From: Comamonas testosteroni
Lineage (GTDB): Bacteria; Pseudomonadota; Gammaproteobacteria; Burkholderiales; Burkholderiaceae_C
Direction: 5' to 3'
NCBI RefSeq assembly: GCF_000761245.1
Contig: NZ_AWOR01000045.1
Coordinates: 1 to 64,000 of the forward strand
Length of the DNA stretch: 64,000 nt
This document shows, in pieces, positions 42,636 through 53,710 of this stretch. The notes under the pieces are model-generated. The model worked only from the letters and a program-made list of their open reading frames with translations. It had not been told where the DNA came from and did not search any database. A program made the position numbers and the translations under genes. How positions within the stretch are numbered: the first letter of the stretch is position 1; each line of letters opens with the position of its first letter.

Positions 42636-44057
42636 TCAGCTGCCGGCCACCTTCATGCGATTGATCAGTATGGAGCCCACGGTCTTGGCACCATAGTTGT
42701 AGGCATCGGCTCCGATGGCCTCTATGCCCTTGAACATGGTCTTGAGGTTGCCCGCGATCGTGATTTCGTCCACGGGGAAGGCGATTTCACCGTTCTCCAC
42801 CCAGAAGCCGCTGGCGCCGCGCGAATAGTCGCCGGTCACATAGTTCACGCCCTGGCCCATCAGCTCGACCACGAACAGCCCCGTGCCCAGCTTCTTGAGC
42901 ATGGCATCCAGATCGTCGCCCGCCTTGGTGCGGCGCGAAGTCATTACCAGATTGTGCGAGCCGCCGGCATTGCCCGTGGTCTTCATGCCCAGCTTGCGCG
43001 CCGAGTAGCTGGACAGGAAATAGCCTTCCACGCGGCCGGCATCGACCACCTTGCGGGCCTGCACGCGCACGCCCTCTTCGTCAAAGGGCGAGCTGCCCTT
43101 GCCGCCCAGAACAAAGGGGTCTTCCTCGACATCGATGTGCTTGGGGAAGATTGGCTTGCCCATGGAGTCGAGCAAAAAGGTGCTTTTGCGATAAAGGGCG
43201 CTGCCGCTGACGGCCTGCACAAAGCTGCCCAGCAGGCCGGCGGCCAGGGGCGACTCGAACAGCACCGGGCATTCGGTGGTCGGAATCTTGCGGCTGCCCA
43301 GACGGCTCAGCGTGCGCTCTGCCGCGTAGCGACCCACGGCCTCTGGCGAAGCCAGATCGGCAGCATTGCGCATGGAGCTGTACCAGTAATCGCGCTGCAT
43401 CTCGCCATTCTTGCCAGGCAGCTTGGCGATGGGCGCCACCGACATGCTGTGGCGCGAGCTGGCGTAGCCGCCACGAAAACCATTGGTATGGGCCGTGAAG
43501 AAATGGCTTTGCTGGGCCGACACGCCCGCGCCTTCGCTGTTGCTCACGCGGCGGTGGGTCTTGAAGGCGGCCTCCTCGCAGCGCAGCGCCATCTCTGCAG
43601 CGGCTTCGCTGGTGATATCCCAGGGATGGAACAGATCCAGATCGCGGTGCGTGCCAGGCAGCGCGATATCTGCGCTGTCGGGCAGGCGGGCAAACGGGTC
43701 TTCGGCGGTGAAGCGGGCGATGTCATAGGCGGCCTGCACGGTCTGCTTGATGGCGGCTTCGGAGAAGTCCGAGGTGCTGGCATTGCCCCTGCGCTGGCCC
43801 AGATAGACGGTCACGCCCAGCGACTTGTCGCGGTTGCGCTCCACGGTCTCCAGCTGGCCCTTGCGCACGCTGACCGACAGGCCGCAGCCTTCGGAAGCCT
43901 CGGCGCCGGCATCCGTCGCACCCAGCTTCTTGGCATGCTGCAGAGCCTGGTCCACCAGCCCCTCGAAAAAGGCTTGGCTGAAGCTGAAACCGGCTTGCGG
44001 TGCGGATTGGGCCTGTGCACTGGAAGTGCTTGTATTGCTGGAGCGAGGTTTTTTCAT
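42636..44057 (-). CDS. pmbA: PmbA/TldE metalloprotease subunit
   Basis: A 473-aa protein of the PmbA/TldE family, the non-metal partner that forms the TldD/TldE heterodimeric peptidase which processes microcins and degrades unfolded peptides. The core has GCGLSVSVRKGQLETVERNRDKS (parts given) near residue 65 and the C-terminal DYSRGASGFWVENGEIAFPV, family signatures. The N terminus has a Ser/Thr/Gln-rich tail of about 25 residues. The ATG at 44057 is preferred to a GTG at 44081. tldD is not in the window. Divergent from darP. Confidence 0.95.
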   Translation of the reverse strand: MKKPRSSNTSTSSAQAQSAPQAGFSFSQAFFEGLVDQALQHAKKLGATDAGAEASEGCGLSVSVRKGQLETVERNRDKSLGVTVYLGQRRGNASTSDFSEAAIKQTVQAAYDIARFTAEDPFARLPDSADIALPGTHRDLDLFHPWDITSEAAAEMALRCEEAAFKTHRRVSNSEGAGVSAQQSHFFTAHTNGFRGGYASSRHSMSVAPIAKLPGKNGEMQRDYWYSSMRNAADLASPEAVGRYAAERTLSRLGSRKIPTTECPVLFESPLAAGLLGSFVQAVSGSALYRKSTFLLDSMGKPIFPKHIDVEEDPFVLGGKGSSPFDEEGVRVQARKVVDAGRVEGYFLSSYSARKLGMKTTGNAGGSHNLVMTSRRTKAGDDLDAMLKKLGTGLFVVELMGQGVNYVTGDYSRGASGFWVENGEIAFPVDEITIAGNLKTMFKGIEAIGADAYNYGAKTVGSILINRMKVAGS

Positions 44058-44122
44058 AGCGGCGGATATGATAGCCGCCACTGCTGCGCCCTCTGCGCTG
44101 CCACCGATATTGCCCCCTTACC

Positions 44123-44806
44123 ATGTCACGCAAACCCACCAAAGGCTATTTTGTTCGCGGAAAGTTCGTTGCCGAAGGCAGCGAGCTGGACCTTGAACTC
44201 AAGGCCGAACTCAAAGGCACCTACGACTCCACCAAGACCGACCTCAAGCGCGAAAGTGATGCGCTGCAGGATCTGGGCAAGGAGTTGATGACGCTGCGCA
44301 GCGACCTCTTCAAGCGCCTGCAGCTGTCCGACCAGTTGATCGATGCGCTGGCCGAGGCCAAGCGCATCACCAACTTCGAAGGCAAGCGCCGCCAGATGCA
44401 ATATGTCGGCAAGCTCATGCGCAAGCTGACGCCTGAGCAGGTCGCAGCCGTGAAGCAGGCGCTGGACGAGCAGCGCAATGGCTCGGCCGGCGAAAAAATG
44501 TCGCTGCAGGTAGCCGAGCAATGGCGCGACCGCCTGATCGTCGAGGAAGCGGCCCTGTCCATCTGGCTGGAGCATTTCCCCGGCACCGATGTGCAACAGC
44601 TGCGCTCGCTGATCCGCCAGTCGCGCAAGGACATCGATAAAGCCAAGGAACAAGCCGCAGCAGCGGCCGCTGCCGCCGGCCCTGATGCCGAGCCCAAGGA
44701 AGTGAGCAAGGGCCGCGCCTACCGCGACCTGTTCCAGCTGGTGCGCGAGCAACTGGCCAGCGCCGGCAAGGCCGGTGCGAGCGCCAAGGACGACGGCGAT
44801 GAGTGA
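44123..44806 (+). CDS. darP: DarP (YjgA) ribosome-associated protein
   Basis: A 227-aa DUF615 protein. The family hallmark is KRESDALQDLGKELMTL followed by ITNFEGKRRQMQYVGKLMRKL. DarP binds pre-50S particles at the peptidyl-transferase region and aids 50S assembly. The C-terminal third carries an alanine run followed by a charged stretch not seen in Escherichia coli. The stop overlaps the mog start by 8 bases, so the two are co-translated. Divergent from pmbA, a conserved pairing. Confidence 0.94.
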   Translation: MSRKPTKGYFVRGKFVAEGSELDLELKAELKGTYDSTKTDLKRESDALQDLGKELMTLRSDLFKRLQLSDQLIDALAEAKRITNFEGKRRQMQYVGKLMRKLTPEQVAAVKQALDEQRNGSAGEKMSLQVAEQWRDRLIVEEAALSIWLEHFPGTDVQQLRSLIRQSRKDIDKAKEQAAAAAAAAGPDAEPKEVSKGRAYRDLFQLVREQLASAGKAGASAKDDGDE

Positions 44807-45410
44807 TGAGCCCGTATATCTTCACGATGCCGTGAAGATCGGCATTGTCTCCATCAGCGACCGTGCCAGCAGCGGCGTCTATGAAGACAAGGGCCTGCCC
44901 GCGCTGCAGCAATGGCTGAGCCGCGCGCTCAAGAACCCCATCCAGTTCGAGCCACGCCTGATTCCCGACGAGCAGGCCGGCATCAGCGCGGCACTGATCG
45001 AGCTGGTCGATGCGGGCTGCAGCCTGGTGCTGACCACCGGCGGCACCGGCCCCGCGCTGCGCGATGTGACGCCCGAGGCCACTTTGGCCGTGGCCCACAA
45101 GGAGATGCCGGGCTTTGGCGAGCAGATGCGCCAGATCAGCCTGGCCTTTGTGCCCACGGCCATCCTCTCGCGCCAGGTGGCGGTGATACGCGGCAGCAGC
45201 CTGATCATCAATCTGCCGGGCCAGCCCAAGGCGATTGCCGAGACGCTGGAAGGCCTCAAGGACGCCGACGGCCAATCCAGGATCAACGGTATTTTTGCCG
45301 CCGTGCCCTATTGCATCGACCTGATCGGCGGCCCCTATCTCGAGACCCATGACGAGATCTGCAAGGCCTTCCGCCCCAAGACCGCCATTCGAGCGCCCCG
45401 CACGGCATAG
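44799..45410 (+). CDS. mog: Molybdopterin adenylyltransferase
   Basis: A 203-aa MogA-type protein. The molybdopterin-binding motif TTGGTGPALRDVTPEA and RQVAVIRGSSLIINLPGQPKA (in part) are clear. It adenylates molybdopterin at the cost of ATP, readying it for molybdate insertion by MoeA. The ATG at 44799 overlaps darP. Slightly longer than typical MogA at the C terminus. Closed by a terminator. Confidence 0.95.
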   Translation: MSDEPVYLHDAVKIGIVSISDRASSGVYEDKGLPALQQWLSRALKNPIQFEPRLIPDEQAGISAALIELVDAGCSLVLTTGGTGPALRDVTPEATLAVAHKEMPGFGEQMRQISLAFVPTAILSRQVAVIRGSSLIINLPGQPKAIAETLEGLKDADGQSRINGIFAAVPYCIDLIGGPYLETHDEICKAFRPKTAIRAPRTA

Positions 45411-45448
45411 CCTGCAGCGCCAGGTGCAATCCCTGCCAAAACTTCCAC

Positions 45449-45474
45449 AAAAGCAGCCTGAGGGCTGCTTTTTT
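45449..45474 (+). terminator. Terminator after mog
   Basis: AAAAGCAGCC (45449-45458) pairs with GGCTGCTTTT (45463-45472), loop TGAG, then TT. Confidence 0.85.
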
Positions 45475-45515
45475 CATGGCGCTGGCGCGGCCCGAATCTA
45501 CAGGGCATTTCGCTG

Positions 45516-45618
45516 CAACAGCTACCAAAACAATAGCTTACTGCGCCACTAATCCATAGATTTCAGCAATAAAACCATCTGAAACCAATGAATAACAAGC
45601 GCTAACAGCTATCAAATC
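45516..45618. repeat. Intergenic hairpin repeat, copy C
   Basis: Contains AGCTA (45520-45524)/TAGCT (45534-45538), the inner stem TTTCAG (45561-45566)/CTGAAA (45579-45584) shared with copy B, and CAAGCGCT-NN-CAGCTAT (45596-45612) shared with copy A. The composite shows that the three intergenic structures belong to one family. Confidence 0.5.
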
Positions 45619-45772
45619 CGGTGTATCCCTTGGGATTTCCCGCAAGTGCTTGCCCCGATGCCAGACGCAATTGCCGCCCCTAGCATGTTTGCTGCGATGC
45701 AGCGACGGCGGCCACCCGCCGCCCGGACGCTGCACGCTCTCTCCACATTTCTCATAATTTTCAGGAGACTCC

Positions 45773-46981
45773 ATGCATCGCTTGCCCCAGTCTGCACCCT
45801 CTGCCTGCCTGCTGGCTCTCGCCCTGACGGCGGCCTTTGCGGCCCCCGTCATGGCGCAGGAAAAAGTCAAGATCGGCTTCATCACCGACATGTCCAGCCT
45901 CTATGCCGATGTGGAAGGCAAGAACGGTGCCGTTGCCATACAGATGGCGATTGACGACTTTGGCGGCAAGGTACTGGGCAAGCCCATCGAGCTGCTGACG
46001 GCCGACCACCAGAACAAGGCCGATATCGCGGCCAGCAAGGCCCGCGAATGGATAGACACCCAGGGCATCAGCCTGGTGTTTGGTGGCACCAACTCCGCCA
46101 CGGCCCTGGCCATGGCCAAGGTCGCCCAGGAGAAAAAACGCGTCTTCATCGACAACGGTGCGGGCAGCTCGGCGCTGACCAATGAACAGTGCAGCCCCTA
46201 TACCGTGCACTATGCGTTCGATACCGTGGCCCTGGCCAAGGGCACGGGCGGCGCCGTGGTGGACACGGGCGGCAAGAGCTGGTTCTTCGTGACGGCCGAC
46301 TATGCCTTCGGCCACGCCCTGGAAGCCGACACCAGCAAGATCATCGAAGCGCGCGGCGGCAAGGTGCTGGGCTCGGTCAAGACGCCGCTCAACGCCAGCG
46401 ACTTCTCCAGCTTCATGCTGCAGGCACAGAACAGCAAGGCGCAGATTCTGGGCCTGGCCAATGCCGGCGGAGACACCATCAACTCCATCAAGGCAGCCAA
46501 GGAGTTCGGCGTCACCAAGAACATGAAGCTGGCCGGCCTGCTGGTCTTCTTCAGCGACATCCACAGCCTGGGCCTGAAGAACACCGAAGGCATGCAGTTC
46601 ACCGCCCCCTGGTACTGGGACATGAACGACGGCTCGCGCAAGTTTGCCGACGCCTTCATGGCCAAGACCCAGCGCCGCCCCAGCGAGATCCAGGCCGCCG
46701 ATTACTCGGCCACCATGAACTACCTCAAGGCCGTGGAAAAAGCCGGCACGCTCGATGCCGACAAGGTCATGGCCACCTTGAAAAGCACCAAGATCGACGA
46801 CTTCTTCGGCCAGGGCTACATCCGTGAAGACGGCCGCTATGTGCACGATATGTACCTGATGCAGGTCAAGTCGCCGGCCGAATCCAAGGGCACCTGGGAC
46901 TATTACAAGATCATCAAGAAACTGCCTGCCGAGCAGATCTGGACCACCAAGGCGGAAAGCAAATGCCAGTACTGGCGATAA
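45773..46981 (+). CDS. LivK-like periplasmic binding protein (paralogue 1)
   Basis: A 402-aa type I periplasmic binding protein. Signal peptide about 1-29 ends at APVMAQ; mature start EKVKIGFITDMSSLYADVEG. Motifs ADHQNKADIAASKAREW, NEQCSPYTVHYAFDTVALAKG and LANAGGDTINSIKAAKEFG. A cysteine near residue 140 and one near the C terminus (SKCQYW) may form a disulfide. It is a very close paralogue of the protein encoded at 53711. No ABC permease or ATPase genes lie nearby. AGGAGA precedes the ATG. Closed by a terminator; ligand unknown. Confidence 0.9.
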   Translation: MHRLPQSAPSACLLALALTAAFAAPVMAQEKVKIGFITDMSSLYADVEGKNGAVAIQMAIDDFGGKVLGKPIELLTADHQNKADIAASKAREWIDTQGISLVFGGTNSATALAMAKVAQEKKRVFIDNGAGSSALTNEQCSPYTVHYAFDTVALAKGTGGAVVDTGGKSWFFVTADYAFGHALEADTSKIIEARGGKVLGSVKTPLNASDFSSFMLQAQNSKAQILGLANAGGDTINSIKAAKEFGVTKNMKLAGLLVFFSDIHSLGLKNTEGMQFTAPWYWDMNDGSRKFADAFMAKTQRRPSEIQAADYSATMNYLKAVEKAGTLDADKVMATLKSTKIDDFFGQGYIREDGRYVHDMYLMQVKSPAESKGTWDYYKIIKKLPAEQIWTTKAESKCQYWR

Positions 46982-47001
46982 AGCGGATTTGCGTGGACTA
47001 A

Positions 47002-47030
47002 AAAATGGGAGCTCAGGCTCCCATTTTCTT
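47002..47030 (+). terminator. Terminator after the first LivK-like gene
   Basis: AAAATGGGAGC (47002-47012) pairs with GCTCCCATTTT (47017-47027), followed by CTTTA. Confidence 0.85.
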
Positions 47031-47448
47031 TACCCCATGGGCCATGCGAATGGCTGGCCCGCAGCGCAATACCCGAAAACTCCGAGCCTGAAATCAATGC
47101 AGACAAAATCCCGAATCGACGAATAAATCACATATTTAAAACACAAATTACAAAATAAAACATTCGAGTATTTCTGCGAGTTGAACTGCTATCAATTTAA
47201 AAGCAGCAATCCTTTTACAGTCATTAGATTCCAAAATTCCTTTGCCAAAATTCCCTGCTGCATTCAGGACTTGCAATTCATTCACATAACACCGGAATGC
47301 AGACTATCGCGCCATAGGTCTTTGTGTTGAGTCAATAAGCGCTTGGCACGCCCAATCAGGGATTGGGCAATTTCGTTGAGCCATGGTCCATGAGGCTCAC
47401 GGACAAGGCTACACTGCGCCGCGCTTTATCGGCTTTACGCCTGTTTCA

Positions 47449-47466
47449 CTACCTAAAAATAGGTAG
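47449..47466 (+). repeat. Small inverted repeat in the metallopeptidase leader
   Basis: CTACCTAAAAATAGGTAG has perfect 7-base arms and a 4-base loop, followed by TTTCTTTG. It is about 62 bases upstream of the chosen start and could be an operator or a weak attenuator. Confidence 0.5.
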
Positions 47467-47527
47467 TTTCTTTGACCCGTAGCAACGCAGCATGACTGCG
47501 AGTTGCGGCGCCCTGACTTCCAAACTC

Positions 47528-50356
47528 ATGTTTCCACGCTGGACTCTGACTCTCCTGGCAAGCCTTGCCCTGACCGCCTGCGGCGGCGGTGGCTCGGGTG
47601 ACTCCTCCCATGCCACGCCTCCTGGCACCGAAATCCCTGTGCAGCCCGGCACTCCCGGCGTCCCGCCTCCCGAGGTTGCGCCTCCTGAAGTCGATCCGCC
47701 TGCGGTACTGCCGCCGGTGACCGAGCCGCCGACCAGCAGCCGCATTGAGCAGGCCTTGCGCGCCGGCGACAGCCGCCTGCTGCTGGCCGAGGACCAGACG
47801 GAGCTGCTGCAATCGGCAACGCAGCTGATACAGCAGACCCGCTTGCAGCAGCAAAGACTGCTTGCCCAGTTGCTGGACGACAGCACGGCCGCGACCCTGG
47901 ACTTCGGCAACAACAGCCAGCGCGTCAGCCCCTTGCTGTCGACCAGCGCCAGCCCGCTGCTGGTGGCCAACAACGGCAATGTGCTGGCCAGCATAGGAAC
48001 AGCCCAGAATGGCCGCGCCCTGGCCTATGGCAAGGACCTGTTGGGGCAGCTCGCCACGGCCTCGGGCGCCAATCAGGCGCAGCTGCCTCTGTTCAAGCGC
48101 AGCTTCACCTGGCTTGCCACCGGCAAGGCGCAAGGTCCGCTGCCGGCCACGCTGCGCATGGCGGCGCAGAACTACAGCCAGGCCTCGGTCACGAGCCTGG
48201 TCGCCCGCCTGGGTAGCAAGGCCGAGATGGTGAGCTGCGCCATCACCGACCCCGCCAACAGTTGCTGGGAAAGCATCGATGTCTTTGTCTTCGGCCAGAA
48301 CACGCCGTTCTCGGCATCGCTGAGCAACCAGGTCAGCCGCTACCTGCAGGCCGGCAAGGGCGTGATCTATCTGCACAGCAACTGGGGCGACTCGGCCGGC
48401 GGCCGACAGGTGCTTCAGGCCATGGGCATGGAGCTGGGCGGCTACGCCGGCAATTACTGGGCGCCCGCCGATGGCTACCAGATCGGCGGCAGGACCGCTG
48501 CCCAGCAGCGCCAGGCGGCCGATAGACTGGGGGCGCATGAGTCCGCGCTCGCAGCCTTGAAAAACGGCAGCAGTGCCGACTTCTCTGCGGACACCAGTCT
48601 GATCGGCGCTCTCGACGGCATCCGCAACGATCTGCTCGGCCAGGAAGGCCAGGGCATCGATCTGTTTGCCGACAACTACCATCTCAAGCCCTATATGGCA
48701 GCGCATCGCCGCCTCGTGCTCTGGGCCGATCTGGCACGCCGGCAGGTGGACTATGCGCAGGTGCGGCGCTCCGATGCCAGCGCTTTTTTCCGCACCATGG
48801 CGGCCGATACGCTGAGCTATGCCGTGCGCGAGCATGAGAGCACGCCGCTGAATTTTTCCGACTGGATGCCCAAGACCTCGACCAGCCTGGTCACCAGCGA
48901 CAGCTGGGAAACCATCGAAGTCACCATTGCCCAGACCGATGGTCGCACGGCCATAGGCCGCGGCGCCGTGCCGGGCAAGACCGTGCAGGTGCAGATCGTG
49001 GACGCTGCGGATGCGGGACTCGCGCTGCGGGTCGGCAATATCCGCACGCGCGGCAATCCCCTGGCGCAGGAAAACTACACCAGACCGCGCTTTCCCGATG
49101 GGCACCAGGCGCGCCTGAGCCCGGGCCAGACGCTGAGCTACAGCACGGCCTGGGGCGGCCCGCTGTTTCTCAACTACTCTGGGGCCAAGGCCGGCAGCGT
49201 GGTCAAGCTGCGCGTACGCGGCAGCGTCAAATACGCGCATTTCGACTTCACGCGCAATCCCGGTGCACAGGAGATCGACGAGGCTGTGCAGGCGCTGCAA
49301 CGCGGCGACTTTGGCTGGCAGACCTCCAAGATGGTGGGGGGCGAGGTACAGCAGACCATTGGCTACGCGCAAAGCGCCATCGGCAGCCACCATCCGCGCA
49401 CCTATGTCGTGGAGCGCCTCAAGGGCATGATCTTCGACAGCAACCACCTGGCCAACGGCTACAACAATATGAGTGCCAGCGCCAATGTGAACAACGTCTG
49501 CGCGACGCTGGGCTGGGACTGCAGCGGCAGCATCCAGCGCGCGCCCGGCGTGCAGCATTTTGTCGGCTGGCTGGCGGCTTGCGGCTTTCTGTGCTCGGGC
49601 AATCCTTCGGACGGCGCCGCAGGCCTTGCCCCCGGATGGGGCTGGTGGCATGAGCTGGGCCACAACACCGTGATGCGCCATATGACGCTGCTGACCGCGG
49701 ACGGCGGCGGCTGCCCCGTGGAATGCGACAACAACATCCTGGCCAATGCCAGTGCCCTGCGCCAGTACGCCATCACCAACGGCGCCGAGAACAACAGCGG
49801 CGAGCGCATAGACCATAAAAAGCTCTACCTGGACATCCAGGCGGCACGCGCCACAGGCAAGAGCGGCGATGCTCTGCAGGCCGATATGTTCCAGCGCTTC
49901 TGGACCAAGGCCAACAAGTCCGACAACGCCATGCGTGCCGTGCACTTTCAGCTGGCCTTCATCTACACCCGGGAACGCCTGGGCCAGGCCCAGCCGCAGC
50001 CTGCGGATGTGATCGACTTCCTGGGCCTGCTGGGTCGCGGCGAGCGCCTGATCTACAACGACGCCTACTGGAATGCCAACAAGAACGCGCTAGGCATGAA
50101 AGACTATGCCAGCCGGGACATCAGCAACCATGAGCTGCTCTACGTGCTGTCCAGCCGCATCATCGGCCGCGATATGCGTCCGGTCTTTGCCCATTACGGC
50201 ATTCCTCTGAGCCCTGTCGCCCTGAGCTCGATTGCCGCGCACGGCATGGCCCAGCTCGGCCCCGAGTTCTATGCCATGGTGCCCGGCAAGGGCAACCAGC
50301 TGGAGCTGGGCCGCTGGGTGGATCTGACGAGCGGCGTCCCCAGCTACCCTTTCTGA
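47528..50356 (+). CDS. ImpA-family lipoprotein metallopeptidase
   Basis: A 942-aa exported zinc metallopeptidase. The signal peptide has a lipobox LTAC (Cys18), then GGGGSGD and a proline-rich tether (about 30-65). The catalytic motif is HELGH (708-712) in WWHELGHNTVMRH, with a glutamate further on as third ligand candidate. The arrangement (N-terminal domain, PA14-free middle, gluzincin M60/M88 domain) resembles ImpA of Pseudomonas aeruginosa, an O-glycopeptidase that cuts next to O-glycosylated Ser/Thr of mucin-like proteins. Unlike ImpA, it carries a lipid anchor. The ATG at 47528 gives a standard signal peptide; the frame extends to an ATG at 47492. Closed by a terminator. Confidence 0.85.
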   Translation: MFPRWTLTLLASLALTACGGGGSGDSSHATPPGTEIPVQPGTPGVPPPEVAPPEVDPPAVLPPVTEPPTSSRIEQALRAGDSRLLLAEDQTELLQSATQLIQQTRLQQQRLLAQLLDDSTAATLDFGNNSQRVSPLLSTSASPLLVANNGNVLASIGTAQNGRALAYGKDLLGQLATASGANQAQLPLFKRSFTWLATGKAQGPLPATLRMAAQNYSQASVTSLVARLGSKAEMVSCAITDPANSCWESIDVFVFGQNTPFSASLSNQVSRYLQAGKGVIYLHSNWGDSAGGRQVLQAMGMELGGYAGNYWAPADGYQIGGRTAAQQRQAADRLGAHESALAALKNGSSADFSADTSLIGALDGIRNDLLGQEGQGIDLFADNYHLKPYMAAHRRLVLWADLARRQVDYAQVRRSDASAFFRTMAADTLSYAVREHESTPLNFSDWMPKTSTSLVTSDSWETIEVTIAQTDGRTAIGRGAVPGKTVQVQIVDAADAGLALRVGNIRTRGNPLAQENYTRPRFPDGHQARLSPGQTLSYSTAWGGPLFLNYSGAKAGSVVKLRVRGSVKYAHFDFTRNPGAQEIDEAVQALQRGDFGWQTSKMVGGEVQQTIGYAQSAIGSHHPRTYVVERLKGMIFDSNHLANGYNNMSASANVNNVCATLGWDCSGSIQRAPGVQHFVGWLAACGFLCSGNPSDGAAGLAPGWGWWHELGHNTVMRHMTLLTADGGGCPVECDNNILANASALRQYAITNGAENNSGERIDHKKLYLDIQAARATGKSGDALQADMFQRFWTKANKSDNAMRAVHFQLAFIYTRERLGQAQPQPADVIDFLGLLGRGERLIYNDAYWNANKNALGMKDYASRDISNHELLYVLSSRIIGRDMRPVFAHYGIPLSPVALSSIAAHGMAQLGPEFYAMVPGKGNQLELGRWVDLTSGVPSYPF

Positions 50357-50390
50357 GCCGAACGCCGCAGACCCTGCGGCATCGCTCGGC

Positions 50391-50424
50391 AAAAAAAGGC
50401 AGGCCTTTCGGCCTGCCTTTTTTT
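50391..50424. terminator. Bidirectional terminator between metallopeptidase gene and thiC
   Basis: AAAAAAAGGCAGGC (50391-50404) pairs with GCCTGCCTTTTTTT (50411-50424). A and T runs on both sides serve both converging genes. Confidence 0.92.
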
Positions 50425-50469
50425 CATGGCGCCGGGTGCACCAGCTGCGCAGCCCCGCTTCAGCTCACG

Positions 50470-52566
<2,097 letters not shown>

Positions 52567-52605
52567 GAAAAGACAAAACCCCAGTGCGCGAGGCGCCTGG
52601 GGTTT
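52567..52605 (-). terminator. Intrinsic terminator, probable expression platform of the TPP riboswitch
   Basis: On the minus strand AAACCCCAG (52605-52597) pairs with CTGGGGTTT (52584-52576), followed by TGTCTTTTCT. It stands about 70 bases downstream of the aptamer and about 150 bases ahead of thiC, so it can act as the regulated terminator. Confidence 0.75.
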
Positions 52606-52675
52606 GCTGTGCCCATGGTTTTCAGGGCAGGCACTGATGCCGGCTGTCCTGTTCATCCATAGGCCCTGCGTCAGG

Positions 52676-52780
52676 GTCCCGCTCTTCTTCCGCCGGTATG
52701 AACCGGATCAAGTTCGTCGGGTTCGCCTGCACTGTTTTCACAGTGACTGGCATCTCAGCGCTTTCGCACACCCCGGAGCT
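52676..52780 (-). ncRNA. TPP riboswitch (THI element) upstream of thiC
   Basis: On the minus strand the conserved THI-box pieces occur in order: GGGGTG near 52774-52769, then GCTGAGATG near 52760-52752, then GAACTTGATCCGGTTCATAC near 52704-52685 and CCGGCGGAAGAAGAGCGGG (in part) to about 52676. These match the pyrimidine- and diphosphate-binding loops of the aptamer. It should reduce thiC transcription when thiamine diphosphate is high, through the terminator at 52567-52605. Confidence 0.93.
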
Positions 52781-52866
52781 GCACGCAGTATAGGCTGGTT
52801 TTGCCACAATTTGCGCACCATTGAAGCTGTTTAACTATCCTGACCCTCAAGCGCCTAATCCGCCCT

Positions 52867-53526
52867 TCAATCCAGCCCCTGCAGCACCAGCCATTCATGG
52901 CTGGCCGCGCGGCTTGCGCGCCACTGGTTGATGGGCGCGCTGACATCTTCGTAGCCCAGGGCAATGCCAAAGGCAATCTGGTAGCCATCCGGCAATGCCA
53001 GCTGTTCGATCAGCATGTCGTTGTACATGCGCCAAAAACCCTGGGCACAGGTGGCCAGACCTTTTTCCACGGCCAGCAGCATGAAGGACTGCAGATAAAT
53101 CCCCAGATCCACCCATTGCGCATAACCCATGCGCTCTTCCACCGCCACAAAAATGCCCACGGGCGCACCGAACATCTGGCCGTTCTTGGCCAGCTGGGCC
53201 AGTCGTGCGGCCTTGTCCTCGCGGCCGATATTGAGTGAGCGATACAGATCCTCGCCGTTTTCAAAACGGCGGCTGCGATAGGGCTCCCACAGTCCGGGCG
53301 GATAGGACAGTCCGGGGCGCGGCACGGCCTCGGTCTGTCCGGCCTTGGCACACAAATCCTTGAGCGTCTGGCCACCCACGGCGGTCACACGCCAGGGTTG
53401 CATATTGCCGCCGGACGCGGCCTGCGCGGCAGTCTCCAGCAAGTCCCGCACCGTGGCTGCGGCCACGGTCTGGGGCAGAAAAGCGCGTACCGAGCGGCGC
53501 TGCTGCAATGCTTGACGAATATCCAT
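52867..53526 (-). CDS. Nitroreductase (paralogue 1)
   Basis: A 219-aa FMN-binding protein. The start RRSVRAFLPQTV and ASGGNMQPWRV bind the FMN phosphate and ring; GYQIAFGIALGYED is the C-terminal family segment. It uses NAD(P)H to reduce nitro-aromatics, quinones or enals; the natural substrate is unknown. The ATG at 53526 is chosen; a GTG at 53553 is upstream. It is a paralogue of the protein encoded at 55071 and is divergent from the second LivK-like gene. Confidence 0.92.
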   Translation of the reverse strand: MDIRQALQQRRSVRAFLPQTVAAATVRDLLETAAQAASGGNMQPWRVTAVGGQTLKDLCAKAGQTEAVPRPGLSYPPGLWEPYRSRRFENGEDLYRSLNIGREDKAARLAQLAKNGQMFGAPVGIFVAVEERMGYAQWVDLGIYLQSFMLLAVEKGLATCAQGFWRMYNDMLIEQLALPDGYQIAFGIALGYEDVSAPINQWRASRAASHEWLVLQGLD

Positions 53527-53710
53527 CTCTTGTTCTTTCCAAATTTGCTGCACGGCAGTGTAGAAGCCTGCGGCATTTTCCCGAGTCGCACCGGATACCT
53601 TGTCGCAGCCGCCCCGGTGCTTGCCCTGATGGCGCGGCCTGCGCCAGCTGCGACCATGCTGGCTGCCCGTCGCAGTGACCGGGTACCCACCATCTCAGGA
53701 GATGACTCTG

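Larger units (their letters stand above)
45411..45772. other. Intergenic region between mog and the first LivK-like gene
   Basis: 362 bases with no credible gene. It contains the mog terminator (45449-45474), copy C of the hairpin repeat (about 45516-45618) and the promoter/leader of the binding-protein gene, whose AGGAGA site is a few bases before 45773. Confidence 0.6.
46982..47527. other. A/T-rich intergenic region and ImpA-like gene leader
   Basis: 546 bases with no credible gene. After the terminator at 47002-47030 there is a notably A/T-rich stretch (about 47100-47300). Further on are two inverted repeats, GCCCAATC/GATTGGGC (47350-47368) and CTACCTAAAAATAGGTAG (47449-47466), in the leader of the metallopeptidase gene. 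The composition suggests a horizontally acquired edge or a strong promoter/UP region. Confidence 0.55.

Noticed and set aside
47453..49945. An 830-codon open frame on the minus strand opposite the metallopeptidase gene
   Set aside because: It is antisense to a gene with signal peptide, lipobox and HELGH, has no recognisable domain and arises from high GC content, which makes stop codons rare in this frame.
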